In this document: positions 1 to 11,939 of the stretch, one piece after another
Position numbering within the stretch: the stretch's first letter is position 1
Layout: every line of letters starts with the position of its first letter
Assembly: GCA_001600095.1 (NCBI GenBank)
Contig: BCIX01000007.1
Coordinates: 930,001-994,000 of the forward strand
Length of the DNA stretch: 64,000 nt
From: Bullera alba
Lineage: Eukaryota; Basidiomycota; Tremellomycetes; Tremellales; Bulleraceae
Direction: 5' to 3'
Notes under the pieces: model-generated
The model's database searches: none
Told to the model about the DNA's origin: nothing
The model's input: the letters and a program-made list of their open reading frames with translations, nothing else
Program-made: the position numbers and the translations under genes

Positions 1-48
1 CATGGTCAGTGAAGGTATGACACTATATTCACAGGACTGACGACTAGG

Positions 49-1126
49 TTACGTGCTAGTCTCCGTGTCCGCATCTTCCTCGTCACTCGGTACATCAGTG
101 CAAGATTGCCAGCGGTAGAAATCTTCCTCTCTTCTGATATCCTGGTCCATTAACCATGGCCGGTGGAAGTAAGGGTCGTAGAATAAGGCGTGGAATTCTC
201 TGAAGGATATCTTATGAACCATGTCGACCAGATTATCTACCAGTTGGTCGGGGGTCGCCTTCACATGGTAGCCAGCTGGGTCATTCACCTCCATACCCTT
301 TTTCACACACTCTCTGTCATCGTGCTGCTCTTGATATCCAGCCACGACGACCTTGTAGCCGTCCTGGACGAGGGCAAAAAGGATCGGTGGCAGGTCCGGG
401 TCAAAACCTATCCATGGGGAGAGCAGAACAACCTCTGATAGACTTGGATACAAATCGTGGAGGAGTCGCTGTTTCTTTGGTCCATTCTGAGTCGCGGGTG
501 GCCTTGAGTCCTGTAGCCTCAATGCTAGGCATTGCATCGCTCTGTATTTGACTACTAGCCTGGTGGTGCGAGAACGAAATGAGCCGAGTGGCTTTTCGAG
601 ATTGATGGAATGCTCCCCGGGGGTATAGGCTACGCCGAGCGTGACACCTTCCCGGTCGACTATGGTGCTATTGGCCAAGTCTGGACATCTGCTTATGCTC
701 CGCGCGGCCAACTCGGCCAAAAGAGGGTGTGAAGCTTGATCAAAGTATGTCGTCGGACCTTCCAAAAACAATATTTCGACTCCGGCGAATGAGCACGAGC
801 TCAAGTCGTCGGTCGATTGTTGGGCCTGGATTCCCAAAGCTCGAGCGTAGGACATGTTCTTGATTTGCCGCGGTGATGGCGTCGTCTCCTCACCTCCGCT
901 GCTGATGTCTAGAATTCGTCCATACATGCCGTAGCTATAATGGTCCGTAAGATCCACCGTCCTGTACATCATCGGAGCGGACATGGCCTCGAAAAATCGA
1001 TTTCACCGAGCTGATCTTGACGAGGGTTCTCATGTCGCAAAAGTCGAAGATGGTCCGAAGGAGTTCCGGGCTCTCGAGCATGCTGCGCCTCGCCGACCAT
1101 TGGTTCAGTAGAGTTGACTCCGACAT
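49..1126 (-). CDS. F-box-like hypothetical protein (possibly frame-disrupted)
   Basis: A 311-codon open frame runs from an ATG at 984 down to the stop at 49. Just upstream on the same strand, in another frame, an ATG at 1126 opens a peptide containing LESPELLRTIFDFCDMRTL, which looks like an N-terminal F-box (Leu-Pro-x-Glu-Leu-Leu-like start, then hydrophobic helices). F-box proteins bring substrates to SCF ubiquitin ligases through Skp1; that role is inferred only from this short motif. I could not find a GT-AG intron of the right length to join the two frames (a length of 3n+1 is needed), so the gene may carry a frameshift, use a non-consensus intron, or really start at 984. The larger part matches no family I know. 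It has a conserved-looking middle (SPWIGFDPDLPPILFALVQ) and an acidic C-terminus. The C-terminal frame is likely coding; the F-box join is uncertain. Confidence 0.5.
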
Positions 1127-1534
1127 TTGAGTGAATATGAGCGAGGATCTTTCCCGATGGCGCATGAGTCGCGATACGGGAAAGCGTGGCGGTGTGCAGC
1201 TTTCGTGCTGCCTTGGCAAGTGCCTTGGTGCAAGCTGGTGCGTTGAGTTCAACCGAGTTGCATCTTCGAGTTCACACGATCGCCATTGGGAGCTGAGCAC
1301 CTGCCAGCAGGCCTACATCTCGCAACTCTGCCCGGTCCAGGCTCGGGACGCCCGACATTGCTCCTAATACCACCTCTCACTTTGCCACGCTCGGCGGTTC
1401 GGCTGTCCGGATCAAGCAGTGTGTCCGGGTCAATCCGCCGAGAATCTACCGACGATACTGCCGCGGACAACCGTGGGGTGAGCCAGGAGTGCGAGCTTTG
1501 GGTGCTGGGTGACGTTTAAAGCGCCATCGACAAT

Positions 1535-1592
1535 CCCCCTCCCCCCGCTTCCTTCTTTCTTCTTCCATCTCTTCTCTTTCTCTTTCTTTCTC
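1535..1592 (+). promoter_or_regulatory. Pyrimidine-rich tract upstream of the aldo/keto reductase
   Basis: The gene-free stretch 1127-1674 separates the F-box-like gene from the reductase, which are divergent. A nearly pure C/T run lies about 85-140 bp before the reductase ATG at 1675. Such CT tracts are common in core promoters of strongly expressed fungal genes. I saw no clear TATA box and nothing else notable in this gap. Confidence 0.4.
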
Positions 1593-1674
1593 AACTGAAC
1601 AGTGGATAATTCTGCCCAGTATACTATCCTCACTCTTACGCTCATCCCGAATCCAAATCCCAAGAACACTCAAC

Positions 1675-3181
1675 ATGGCTCAGTCGTCGTTCACCCTCAA
1701 CAACGGTAAGAAGATCCCTTCGATCGGTCTCGGCACTGTGAGTCATCCTTGGGGGAAATGGGCACCGGAAAGATCGAGCTGACCTGTATGCGTTATAGTG
1801 GCAGTCCGCGTGAGTTGCGCAGTGTTTGGCCGTCAGGCACACTTGTCTGAATCGTACTGATCTGTTCGCCCAGCCCAGGAGAGGTCGCTACTGCCGTCGA
1901 GGCTGCTATCCGAGTGAGTAGATCGCTGAGCGAAATGCGCCGGAGCTCCGTTGCTGACTGGTTCAGGCTGGTTACAGGCACATCGAGTGAGTCACTTGCC
2001 TCAACCGAGACGCCCGGGCCGCCGGTGATCTCGGCGAAGTGACTATCAGCAAGATCCCCACTGACCGTGGTGTTTCCAGCTGTGCTTGGGGTTACCAGAA
2101 CGAAGATGAGGTCGGTCAGGGTATCAAGAACTCTGGCATCGACCGATCGGAGCTCTTCATCACCTCCAAGCTCTTCGAGATCCACCACCACCCAGAGCAC
2201 GTCGAGCTCGCTATCAAGGACACCTTGAAGAAGCTCGGTACCGACTACCTCGACTTGTACTTGATGCACTGGAACGTGAGTGATTGCCTAATTGGCTAGA
2301 CCGGTAGCTGGACTAACTGTATCTCTATAGATCAACTTCCAGGTCGATGTTGAGGAGGGCAAGCTCCCAACCTGGGACCACGTCGTCAAGAACAGCGAGG
2401 GCAAAGTCAAGCTCGACGTCCCCCTCTGTGACGACGTCACCCCAACTTGGAGGGCTCTTGAGGCTGTAAGTCGAGAAAACCGCTTTGGGGGGCGGCTCTG
2501 ACCCGCTTGTAGCTCGTCGAGAAAGGCTTGACCAAGTCTATCGGTATCTCCAACTTCAACATCAACCGAACCAAGAAGCTGTTGAAGGAGGCCAAGATCA
2601 AGCCCGTTGCCAGTAAGTGGGCTTTGTTGCACTCGTCGCACGTAGCCCTAACACCTCACAGACCAGGTCGAGCTCTCTGTCCAGAACCCCCAGCCAGAGC
2701 TCATCGCTTGGTTGAAGAAGAACGACATTGTTCCATGCGCCTACTCTCCATTGGGTAGCACGAACGGTACCGCCCTCCGAGAGGACCCCGTCGTTGTCAA
2801 GATCGCCGAGAAGCACGACGCCCAGGGCGCCACCATCCTCCTCAGCTGGCTGCTCAAGCAGGGCGTCGTCGTCCTGCCCAAGTCGGTCACGCCAAAGCGA
2901 ATCGAGGCCAACTTCAAGAGTGAGCATCTTGAATCGGCTTGAGACTGCCCAGTACTGACTACCGACTCAGCCGTCGAGCTTACCGCCGAGGAGGAGAAGG
3001 AGGTCGCCGCTTGGGCCGAGAAGCTGCCAAAGGTCCGAGTCTGCGACCAGTCTGAGAGTGAGTACAAACGGTAAAATGAAGCTATCGGCGCTGACCCGAA
3101 GTAGGCTTCGACCCATACTACGACATCTACCAGGAGAACACCGAGTTCTCAGACAAGAACCTCTGGGCTCAGGAGCAGTAA
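1675..3181 (+). CDS. Aldo/keto reductase, GCY1/glycerol dehydrogenase type
   Basis: NADP-dependent aldo/keto reductase of the AKR3 type (GCY1/YPR1-like), a cytosolic reductase of aldehydes and small keto-sugars such as glyceraldehyde or dihydroxyacetone. Ten exons were rebuilt: 1675-1737, 1799-1809, 1874-1913, 1967-1986, 2080-2275, 2331-2465, 2513-2612, 2662-2919, 2971-3057 and 3105-3181. They sum to 987 nt, a 328-residue protein, the usual family length. The catalytic tetrad is visible: Asp and Tyr in HIDCAWGYQNE, Lys in ITSKLF and His in LYLMHWN. GISNFNI and LLSWLLKQGVVVLPKS form the cofactor side of the TIM barrel. Exon 2 is only 11 nt and exon 4 only 20 nt, so gene finders may mis-join the start. 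Family assignment is secure; the exact substrate is not. Confidence 0.93.
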
Positions 3182-3561
3182 ATCTGCTACGACTAGATGT
3201 GTCGGTTTGCAGCACTAGGCTGCTGAGCGACAGCAGTCTCTGTGAGAAACGTAGCTGCCCAAAAATACCATGTATCTGAATATGGTCAAAGTCGACTCGG
3301 ACTAAATACAAGCGATTGATGTTACAAGTGCTGGTGTGAACGAGACGATCCGATACAGTGAACAGCTGACGGTACAGGATTAACGTCATGGGCTCAGTCG
3401 ATAATGGTCCACTGCCTGATGCATGTAACGTGTCTGAAGCGCAGATGTCAAGTTGATGCGGCTGAATGGCCATAGCGTTCATGCGTCATATTTGAGTATG
3501 GCTTACCATACTAGCATCCAATGCGCAATCCCGGGCCCGCTGACCTTCCATGACCGAAACC
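3182..3561. other. Convergent 3' intergenic region
   Basis: Region between the stops of the aldo/keto reductase (+) and COQ9 (-). It presumably holds both 3' UTRs and polyadenylation signals. No other feature was seen. Confidence 0.5.
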
Positions 3562-4843
3562 TCATATATTTCTACTCCTGATCAAGCCCTTGACGCTGTT
3601 CGCCGCATAACTCAGCCACGTACTCAACCCCTCCGAAGCTCCGTCCACCTTCTTCAGGTTATTTGCTAGATCTTGGTATTTCGTCAAATTGCGCTCTAGG
3701 CTAGACTCGGCTTTGCCCAGATGGGGGTTCAGGTCAAGCTGGCCTTGGGGCGGTGTCGACGTGGGACCTGGGTCACTGGCGGACAAGGAGGCGGACTGGT
3801 ATGATGCCGATGGAGGCGGTTGGAGGAGATGCGACTCGGAAGAGAGGTATGCTAGTGAGAGAGCCAGGCGGGATAGATACCATTCCGACTATTGATAGCA
3901 GAGGGTCAGCACTCGATCATTAATCGACTGTCGGGCCCTTTGTCCGCGATGGGAAAGAGAGTATCGAGGAAGAAGAAGGTATATGCACTCACCCCTGCGC
4001 CCGCAGGCTCGCCGTAGAGATCTTTCACTACCCCCTTACCCCTCTCCTCCCCGATGAGCGCTTCATCGGCTATACGCCACGCATAGCCCATCGGGCCGAT
4101 CGGGTTGAAGGCGAGAAAAGGGAGTCGATGCTGAGTCGTCGTAAGGAACGAAGAGACGAGGGAGGAGGTCGTCTGTTGGAGGTGTTGAGGATCGAACGCT
4201 GCGTTGTGGTTCGAGTTTGGATTGGAGGAGGACGTTGATGAAAAGTCTTGGTTGGGTGTTGGTGGTCGATAAGCCGGTGGAAGGGTCATTCCCCGCAAAG
4301 CCGACGACACGCTTTCCGGCAGACGAGGAATGGGTAGCGAATGTGTGTTACTGGGCGAGGACATCAGGGCATATGCCTAGACCCGCTCAGCTCCTGAGAC
4401 AATCGGAGTTCCCGCAGCTCACTCACCTCCACTAGATGTTCACCCAATCTCGAACTATACCTCAACCTCTGCCTCAACCTGATCTTCACTCTCTCTTTGG
4501 ACGTTCCCGTCCCCTGTATACCAGATCCTGCGTCATCGCTCATCGACGTCAAGCCGGCCTCCTCCCATGCTGTAACCAGGGCTCGACATGGCGTGGTGGT
4601 TCCTTCGCCGAAGAGGGTGTCGATCACGCCGGGATCTACAGGTGCAAACCGATGGTCCGGATGAGACGAGGGTAGTGAGGAGAGAGAGATGGAAAGGGTG
4701 TGTCGGGTGAATGAGTGTGTGGGCAGGAGAGGGATCGAGTGCTTCAAGATGGTAGATCGGAGCGACATGGCGAAAGTGCTCGGAATGTCGAGGGGCTGAT
4801 TTGATGGTGTAGCTCTCAAAGTCGATAGGCCGTGGTATTGCAA
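3562..4843 (-). CDS. COQ9: Ubiquinone biosynthesis protein COQ9
   Basis: COQ9 is a mitochondrial matrix lipid-binding protein that presents the ubiquinone precursor to COQ7 in the CoQ synthome. Three exons are seen. The first has LKHSIPLLPTHSFTRHTL and the FGEGTTTP...LVTAWEEAGL block typical of the TetR-like N-terminal half. It splices at GEHLVE|AYAL through an intron with donor GTGAGT and acceptor TCTAG. The second carries the helix with MGYAWRIADEALIG, the counterpart of the family's ADE-x-W/Y motif. The third resumes with SEWYLSRLALSLAYLSSE (family WYxxRxxLxxxYxxxE) and ends SVKGLIRSRNI, matching the conserved C-terminus. Start is set at 4843 to allow a mitochondrial presequence; a second in-frame ATG lies at 4768. 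A Ser/Asn-rich insert of about 50 residues sits between the halves. Divergent from the mitochondrial aspartyl-tRNA synthetase. Confidence 0.87.
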
Positions 4844-5096
4844 TGTTATAGATACCCTTGCTTGTCCTTGAGGACGATGAGCTTAGAGCAAGACTACAGT
4901 CATAACGCCAGGCCCAGCTGAGTGAGCCGACAGACTGACTTTACGATCTCCTCCTCCGGGTTTATCCGAGTTTACCCGAACCGAGATTTCGAAACCGAGA
5001 CATGAAACAAGCGTCAAGATGTCGGAGAGAAGTTGAGCTAGTTGAGATCGACACTCAATCGACACTCGACAGGGCAGTGACAACAACCAGACGACG
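4844..5096. promoter_or_regulatory. Divergent promoter shared by COQ9 and mitochondrial AspRS
   Basis: Only 253 bp separate the two start codons, so both nuclear genes for mitochondrial proteins must share regulatory DNA. It contains near-repeats of a TTTAYCCGA element around 4960-4985 (gggtttatccgagtttacccg). No known factor site is assigned. Confidence 0.5.
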
Positions 5097-8000
5097 ATGA
5101 GAGGAGCAAGCGTCGGAGCTATCCGGAGGATCTTATCCAGTCCAAGAGGTCTCGCACCTCTCGGCCCTACGAGGGCATGTCGGATCAAGGCACTCAACAG
5201 GATGATATTCCGATCCAACTCGACCACCTCGAGCTCTCCGCTGCCTGGTGTCGCTAGTCCAAGTCAGCTCTCAGCTCATCATGGTCAGCTCACAACAGTA
5301 TCTGAAGGAGTGGACTCAGCTGACAGTGATGTCTAGGTCCACGAGCAGATATCACGCATACCTGCGCAAAATTGTCGTCTGGGCTGGAAGGGGTGGAGGT
5401 CGTGCTTGGAGGATGGCTCTACTCCCAGCGGTGAGTGGCAGCCCACTCACGAGGGCGTCAACGGCGAACCTACCCTAACAGCTGGCTCTATTTCCTCATC
5501 GGAACCCCAGCTGATTCAATAATTTCACAGCCGAGCTTCCGCCTCGTTGCACTTCTTCACGCTACGAGACTCCTCGTCGAGCGTGCAGCTAGTGTGCAGG
5601 GATGCACAAGTCGCCGAAAGGCTGATGACATATCCGCTGGAAAGTGTGGTGCAGGTGCAGGGCAAAGTGCAGAAGAGGAAGCAGCAGGCAAAGTCGGCGA
5701 GCGGTGACGAGGTAAGTGAGGGGTGCCACTGGCGTCCGGTAGCAGCGATACCGCAGCGCGGACGAGCACACGCTGACCAGCTCCAGGATGGCCCTCATGC
5801 CGTCGAGGTTGAGATCACATCGGCGACTCTGCTCAATCCGGCAGAAGCCTCGCTGCCATTTTACCCAAACCGAGCTGATCTAGTAAGTGCCTAACGCACC
5901 AGCCTCCACTCGACACAAGACAGTCTCCGCTCGCATTTGCTGACTAATTTAGGCTAATGAGGATCTGAGGGCTCAGTACCGCTATCTTGACCTCAGGCGG
6001 CAAGAGCTCGCAGATAACATAAAGCTGAGGAGCAAAGTGTCGCATCTTGTGCGAAACTATCTCCACGACAACGGTGGGTTCACAGCTTTGGCTTGGAATT
6101 ACTTCGATTGATGGCCGGTTAGATTTCACGGAGGTCGAGACCCCAGTCTTGCTCAACTCGTCGCCGGAGGGTGCAAGGGAATTCCTTGTCCCCACCAGAT
6201 CGTCGTCCTCCCAATCCAGTCCCGCCGCTGCCCCCCTTGCTGCGTCAAGCTCTCCTGAAACGGCGTCATCCTCAAGTACGAGCTCCCAACCGACATTCTA
6301 CGCCCTACAGCAGTCTCCACAACAGCCCAAGCAGCTGCTCATAGCGTCGGGCGCTATAGAGCGGTATTATCAGATCGCCCGGTGTTTCCGTGATGAAGAC
6401 GGCAGGAAGGATCGCCAGCCGGAGTTCACGCAGATCGATCTCGAGATGAGCTTTGTCAGTGGATCCTCACAGGCCCCAGGAGGAGGAGGACAGGACGCTT
6501 GGGGTATAGGAGGTAAAGAGGTCCGAGGGGTAGTAGAGGGTTTGATCAGGAAGATCTGGAAGGAGATCAAGGGTGTGGATGTGGAGGAGATCAGAGTCAT
6601 GCCGTATCAAATAGCCATGGATGTGGTGAGTGATAAGGATGGATCGAGACCTGGCTCGGCTGACCCCAGTTAGTATGGTTCCGACAAGCCAGACACGAGA
6701 TTCCAGAACTATGTGAGTGCCGTCTGCGGGGTGCAGCTTCGGCTCCGTGAAGCTAGTTTGTTGTAGTTACTGACTCCTCTCTAGACCCTTCCCATCGGTT
6801 ACTACCCCTCGCTAAGCGACAACGACATTGACAAGATCTTGCTCGATCAGAGTCAATATACCGTAGAATGGATGATCACCCGAGCCCGGGATGCCAGAAA
6901 CCTCAATATCAAGTCGTTGACGGGTAACAACCAATTCGTAAGTCCGATACCCTCCCTCTCCATCCGCAATACTGAATTAATCCCCGTGGCACTTAGATCG
7001 ACCACGTGGTGATCACGCCGGAGAACGTCCAGACGTGGCCGAAGGAGTCGCCGCTCACGGCGACAATGGGCCTTGAGCTGAATGCCGAAGGAGCGGTGGT
7101 GAATAATGGTGAAGCCGTGCCTGGGGATATCATCTGGTTAGCGCAGCGGAAGAAAATCGCAGAGGTGAGTAAGCCGAACGTGCTTGCAGGTTTCAGCGAT
7201 CGAGTGCGATAGGTCTGGAAGGGTGAATGTTCTGGACTATGTCCCGGAGCTATACCCCAGAAGGCACCTCAGGACGAGCATTATTGCCCATGACCCGGTG
7301 GTGATGGTTTCCTGGAGTATTCACTGACTCGAGCTAGGGCGGCTGGACGCAATTAGGCAGACTGCGAGTCAAGATCATGGAAGAGCTTGTCTCGAAGGGT
7401 GAGTGGGGTCTGGACTCGGGGATACAGCATGAGGCTGAGATCTTTTAGGCCATATGACCTTGACGTCCGACCCCCACTTCCTATGGGTCACCCAGTTTCC
7501 ACTGTTCACCCGGGCCGATGAGGACAAGGAGGAACTGGCAAAGGGCCGCTGGGCAAGCTCTCACCATCCATTCACTGCGCCAATGTGGGAGGACATGGAC
7601 GCGCTGAAGAAGGGCGATGTGGAAGGGGTGAGTGGTCGTCGGGCTGCTGTGCTTTCATTTCGCGACCAGGAATTGTCAGAATCTCTGGGTTCGACAGGCT
7701 GCTGAAGGAGCCATATTTTGTTGGATTTCGGCTGACCACTTATAGGTCCGGGGACAGCACTACGATCTGGTCCTCAATGGCCAGGAGATCGGTGGTGGGT
7801 CGGTCAGAGTGCATGATGCCCAGCTACAGGAATACATCATGAGAGACGTCTTGAAAGTGAGTACTGCCTAGTCCATGCCTTTCTAGCGAGAACTGATACA
7901 GCGACAGCTCGAGGAAGAAGAGATGGGCAGGTTCTCGCACCTCCTGCAAGCGCTCAAATTCGGTGCTCCCCCTCACGGAGGTATCGCTCTAGGTGTGTGC

Positions 8001-8205
8001 CTGAGGTCGAAGATCCATTGACCAACGACATACTGACCCTGAAGCAATAGGCCTCGACCGACTCGTCGCTATACTCTGCAACGCCAAATCGATCCGAGAC
8101 GTCATCGCATTCCCCAAGACCACTAGCGGCTCAGACCCGGTTTTCAAGTCGCCCTCAACCACCTCGGAGGCCGTGTTGAAGGGGTACGGTTTGAGATCGC
8201 TCTAA
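5097..8205 (+). CDS. MSD1: Mitochondrial aspartyl-tRNA synthetase
   Basis: Class IIb aminoacyl-tRNA synthetase of bacterial type that charges mitochondrial tRNA-Asp. The N-terminus ([13 protein letters not shown]...[10 protein letters not shown]) is basic and hydroxylated, like a mitochondrial presequence. An OB-fold anticodon-binding domain follows: [13 protein letters not shown]...[10 protein letters not shown] and [14 protein letters not shown]. The catalytic core has [10 protein letters not shown], motif 1 near FTEVETPVL, motif 2 [19 protein letters not shown], and motif 3 in [19 protein letters not shown], ending with VIAFPKT. These are hallmarks of AspRS rather than AsnRS or LysRS. The gene is broken by about a dozen short introns, so only fragments are open in any frame; I checked several junctions (for example [13 protein letters not shown] and [13 protein letters not shown]). 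A Ser/Pro-rich insert sits between motifs 1 and 2. Stop TAA at 8203-8205. Confidence 0.92.
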
Positions 8206-8777
8206 GGTCTGCGTGCGCGTATGACTGCGATTAGAGTGGACATGAGGCGAATATGGAGGCAGGGAGGCCACGCACAGCGTAGCTGACGTGAGGATGCCTT
8301 ACCAGCTTCGAGTGGAAGATCAGCCGGTCAGCCCGTGTCGACGACTCGACCTGCGAGATTGGGCATTGTCGTCTGTGACAATGCTGGAACGATCGGATGT
8401 CATATGGATGTATCTGATCATGTCCCGTATACTCGCATGTGATGTTCCTCCCTGCAGCCATCCCCCAGTCAACGACAGCCTACAACAGCTGTCCAGCTGC
8501 TCGTATACCTGCACCTTGCCTGCACCTGTGTGCAACACTAGACTCCCAAAGTGGAGGACTAAATAAGGTCGCACAGTTTGCCACCCAGGGTGTCCCTCCC
8601 CCGGGCTCCGAGTCTCGGCTGTCGAAAGCGTCTCAGTATCCGGAACAGCTTTGTCAACGTCCAACGTCGATAGGTAGTCCATCTCGAGCACCGTATCTTA
8701 TAATATCACCGCAGGATCATAACAAGATCGAGCTATCGCCCGCACTGTCCACCTTGACTTCGATCGCACACCGAAGA
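8206..8777 (+). other. Intergenic region, 3' of MSD1 and promoter of PEX5
   Basis: 572 bp gene-free stretch between two genes on the same strand. It should hold the MSD1 3' UTR and PEX5 promoter. Open frames here lack coding character. No TATA box or repeat was recognised. Confidence 0.4.
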
Positions 8778-11285
8778 ATGCAGTCCTTACTAGGCGGAGC
8801 GGATTGCTCGACATCGTCAAACCCCCTCAAGCAATTTGCGCAGAGGGAAGCAGTGGATAACTCGCTCTTTCGGGTGAGTAGAGTCCGTACAATCTTCTTG
8901 GCCGGTATAGCGAGGACTCGCCTGCGCGGTAGCACCTGCTAAGAAGCCACGCGAGTGGGTGACTGTCGATCGAGCTGACGTACTTGACCCCACAGGACAG
9001 ACATGCCGGGCCATCATCTTCGCAAAGGCCATTCGGGGCTTTCCAGCCGGCTACCAATGGCCCGCAAATTACTGGTCGACCACAGCAAGTGCCTCAGCCC
9101 TTCAACCTCTCCCACCTTTCGTCCGCGCTGTCGTCTACAGAGGTAACATCGGGACCTCCCCTCGCACAGCAGTTCCGCCCGCAGTGGAATGACTCTCAAG
9201 CGGTATCCCGGAATGGATCTCCTTTCACAGATGAGTTTGCACAGCACCAAAATCGTCCAAATCAGACGCAACCTCAACGTCAAGCTCCCGCCCGGATGCA
9301 TTCCCCTTCGAGCGATTGGGCCAGCTCATTCGCCCCATCGAAAGGCAAGATGAGAGAGTCCCCTCTGATGCCGACCTCGGCCCCTCAGTATCCGCAGGAT
9401 CAGTACAGCTCGGCTTATCAACCCCGGATGAACAACTATTCGTCTTTTACACCCATGTACTCGGGTTACAACGCGCAAATGTCACAACCACAGGCGCAGC
9501 TCGGTCCTCAGCAGCGCTCGGTTGAGGAGCAGAAGGCGATGGAGGATGCTTTTGAAAAGGCACTAGAGGATGCTCGGGCACAGACCACCTCTGAGAAGGT
9601 CCAGGAAGATGTCGAGCAGAAGGAGGAGGCGAAAGAGGAGCAGGTGGATGAGAGCGATGGAACGTACACCGCCGAAGGGGAGTTTGAAAAGGTGTGGCAG
9701 AGTCTGAGACCGGAGGCGGAGCGATTGGGTAAGCTCGCAGAGTGGGAAAAGGACTTTAGCCAGGTGAGTCGATCGGAATTCCTGACTTCGTTGTCCGTTG
9801 CCGCGACATGCTGACACGAGGAACAGTTTGTGAACGAAGAGGACGACCTGTATGACATACTCAACGAAAGCCTGAATAGGGAGGACCTGGGGCAGACGTC
9901 TTTGGAGGATCAGATGGAGTTTGGCACGGGACAAAACTGGCAAGATGGGATGCGCGACGAGGAAGTCGTCAAGCCGAAAGAGTACGACTTCAGTGAGTAC
10001 ACACATCTCCTGCTCAGCTTCTTGTGCGCTTCGTTCTTCGCTGATCCCTTTCAGCATTCCCAAACCAATTTGATCAGATTCAAAAACCGATCCAGGCGTA
10101 CTGGCAGGCCAATGGGATTCTGCAAGCCGGCGGCTCTCTGACCTCTGCCAGTCTGCTGGTCGAATCTTTCATCCGAAGGATATCCGCCGCAGAGCTCGCC
10201 GATGCGAATTTGACCGAAGTCGACGCGTGGTCGATGCTAGGGAGAATACATGCGATGAATGAGAAAGAGGAAAAGGCGCTCAGTGCGTTCGAGGAGGGAC
10301 GGAAGTTGTTGGAGGCGAAGCCGGAGGAGACGAATGGCGCGGGCGAGATGCTGACAGTGAGTGCGGGGCCGGTTCGGTGTCGATCGAAGAGAGAGTCAGC
10401 TGCGAGGACGGAGAAACGAGGGCAATGCTGAATCCCCCATCCTCAGAACCTCGCCATATCGTATGTCAACGAGTCGCAAGACTTGGCCGCTCTCAACACT
10501 CTTCATCAGTTCCTCAGCCTCGTCCACCCCAAGCACGCCGGATTGGCCCCATCACAGGCTAGGCTCAGCGGTGGCAACTCTCCCTGGGCGCTGCATCAAC
10601 AGCTCACTGACTCGTACCTCTCCCTCGCCAAGGAGCAGTATGGCCAGAACGGCACAGTGGATCCTGATGTACAAGTCGGTTTGGGAACCCTGTACTACAC
10701 CATGGGGGAGTATGACCAAGCTAGGGATTGCTGGGCTGCTGCGCTCGGTGAAAAGCCAGGAGTGAGTCATAGCTTAATGGATTGGGAGAGGTGATCCCGC
10801 TGACTAGACCCAGGATTACCTTCTCTGGAATCGATTGGGCGCTACGCTGGCCAATAGTGGCAACTCGGAGGAAGCGGTCGACGCTTACAGACGGGCTTTG
10901 GAGCTCAAGCCGACTTACACCAGAGCGATATTCAACCTCGGTGTAGCATGTGAGTGCTTTGTACCCCAGACGACTGTGATACCGTGTTGAATCTCGCTGA
11001 CTGATCAGGCCTCAATATTGGAGTTCATCGTGAAGCAGCGGAGCATTTCTTAGCGGCGCTATCGCTCCATGCCCGAAGTGCAGAGGGCACAGATCTGGAT
11101 GACGGGAAGGACTCGTTGACCCTATGGATGACACTAAGACGGGCACTGACTTCGCTCGTGAGTGCCAAATGTGTCTGTGCGGCCGTGGTGCTGACATTGT
11201 GTACCAGGATCTGAGAGACCTCGCTGAGAAAGCGACACCGGGTACCGATCTGGCAGTGTTCCGCGCAGCTGGCTTTGATTTCTAG
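8778..11285 (+). CDS. PEX5: Peroxisomal targeting signal 1 receptor PEX5
   Basis: Cycling receptor that binds the C-terminal SKL-type signal of peroxisomal matrix proteins and carries them across the membrane. The start at 8778 gives [20 protein letters not shown], the conserved N-terminus; Cys10 is the residue mono-ubiquitinated for receptor export. It splices LFR|DRHAGPS to the long disordered half, which carries several W-x3-F/Y-type PEX14/PEX13-binding segments (DWASSF, WEKDF, and the weaker NWQDGM). The C-terminal half is a TPR array: [76 protein letters not shown] and [18 protein letters not shown], ending VFRAAGFDF. About 700 residues in total, slightly longer than yeast PEX5 because of the Gln/Ser-rich linker. 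Identification is very secure. Confidence 0.95.
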
Positions 11286-11939
11286 ACTATCGGGACGTGT
11301 CGTCGAGGTCAGCATGCATTGTCTGCTTGAGCGAGTGGTCAGCTCTCCTCGGTGCTTGTACGCGATTCGGGGGACGGAGATGCCCGAGGGCGATCAGGTG
11401 GTGTGATTCAGCCCCGTTTTGACCTTTACTGGAGATCGACGCGTAGAACTATAGTACTGCCCGCAGCTGGCAGATCAGCAAGATCGCACGTGCTAGATAC
11501 AGAGCAAACGCTGGTATCCATCAAGCGCCGTTTAAAGCCCGTTAGCGATCTCGTGAGGGTCGAGGACGACTAGTCACTAGTGTCAAAGCTGATTGTACGA
11601 GAAGACTCGGAAATACAGCAGCTGCTGCGAAACAAATCCAGCTTCGGCCACCTCCACACACGTTGTTCATTCCAGCATTGAGCTCAGTCATCTTGTCAAC
11701 AGTCAGCATTCGATCTTTCATCATCTCATTGGTTTTGGGGGATCATTTACGACAACGACAGCACGGATAATCAGCACAGGCCTACATTCAGTGTGGAAAT
11801 CTCGCAATCATACACCCCAACGACAAGCGAAGGAATTGGAGAGATATACCGACTAGTTGGAGCACCCAATGGCCAGGTGAAAGGAGTCTCTGAGGGAAAA
11901 GACGGAGTGCACATTGGCTGAGGACACCCTCTTGGCTAG
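11286..11939 (+). promoter_or_regulatory. Intergenic region with an E-box (CACGTG at 11487-11492)
   Basis: 654 bp between the PEX5 stop and the cyclin ATG. A palindromic CACGTG lies about 450 bp upstream of the PHO80-like start. In yeasts the bHLH factor Pho4, which Pho80-Pho85 restrains, binds CACGTG, so feedback is conceivable. A 6-bp palindrome can occur by chance, and no second copy was seen here. Confidence 0.35.
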
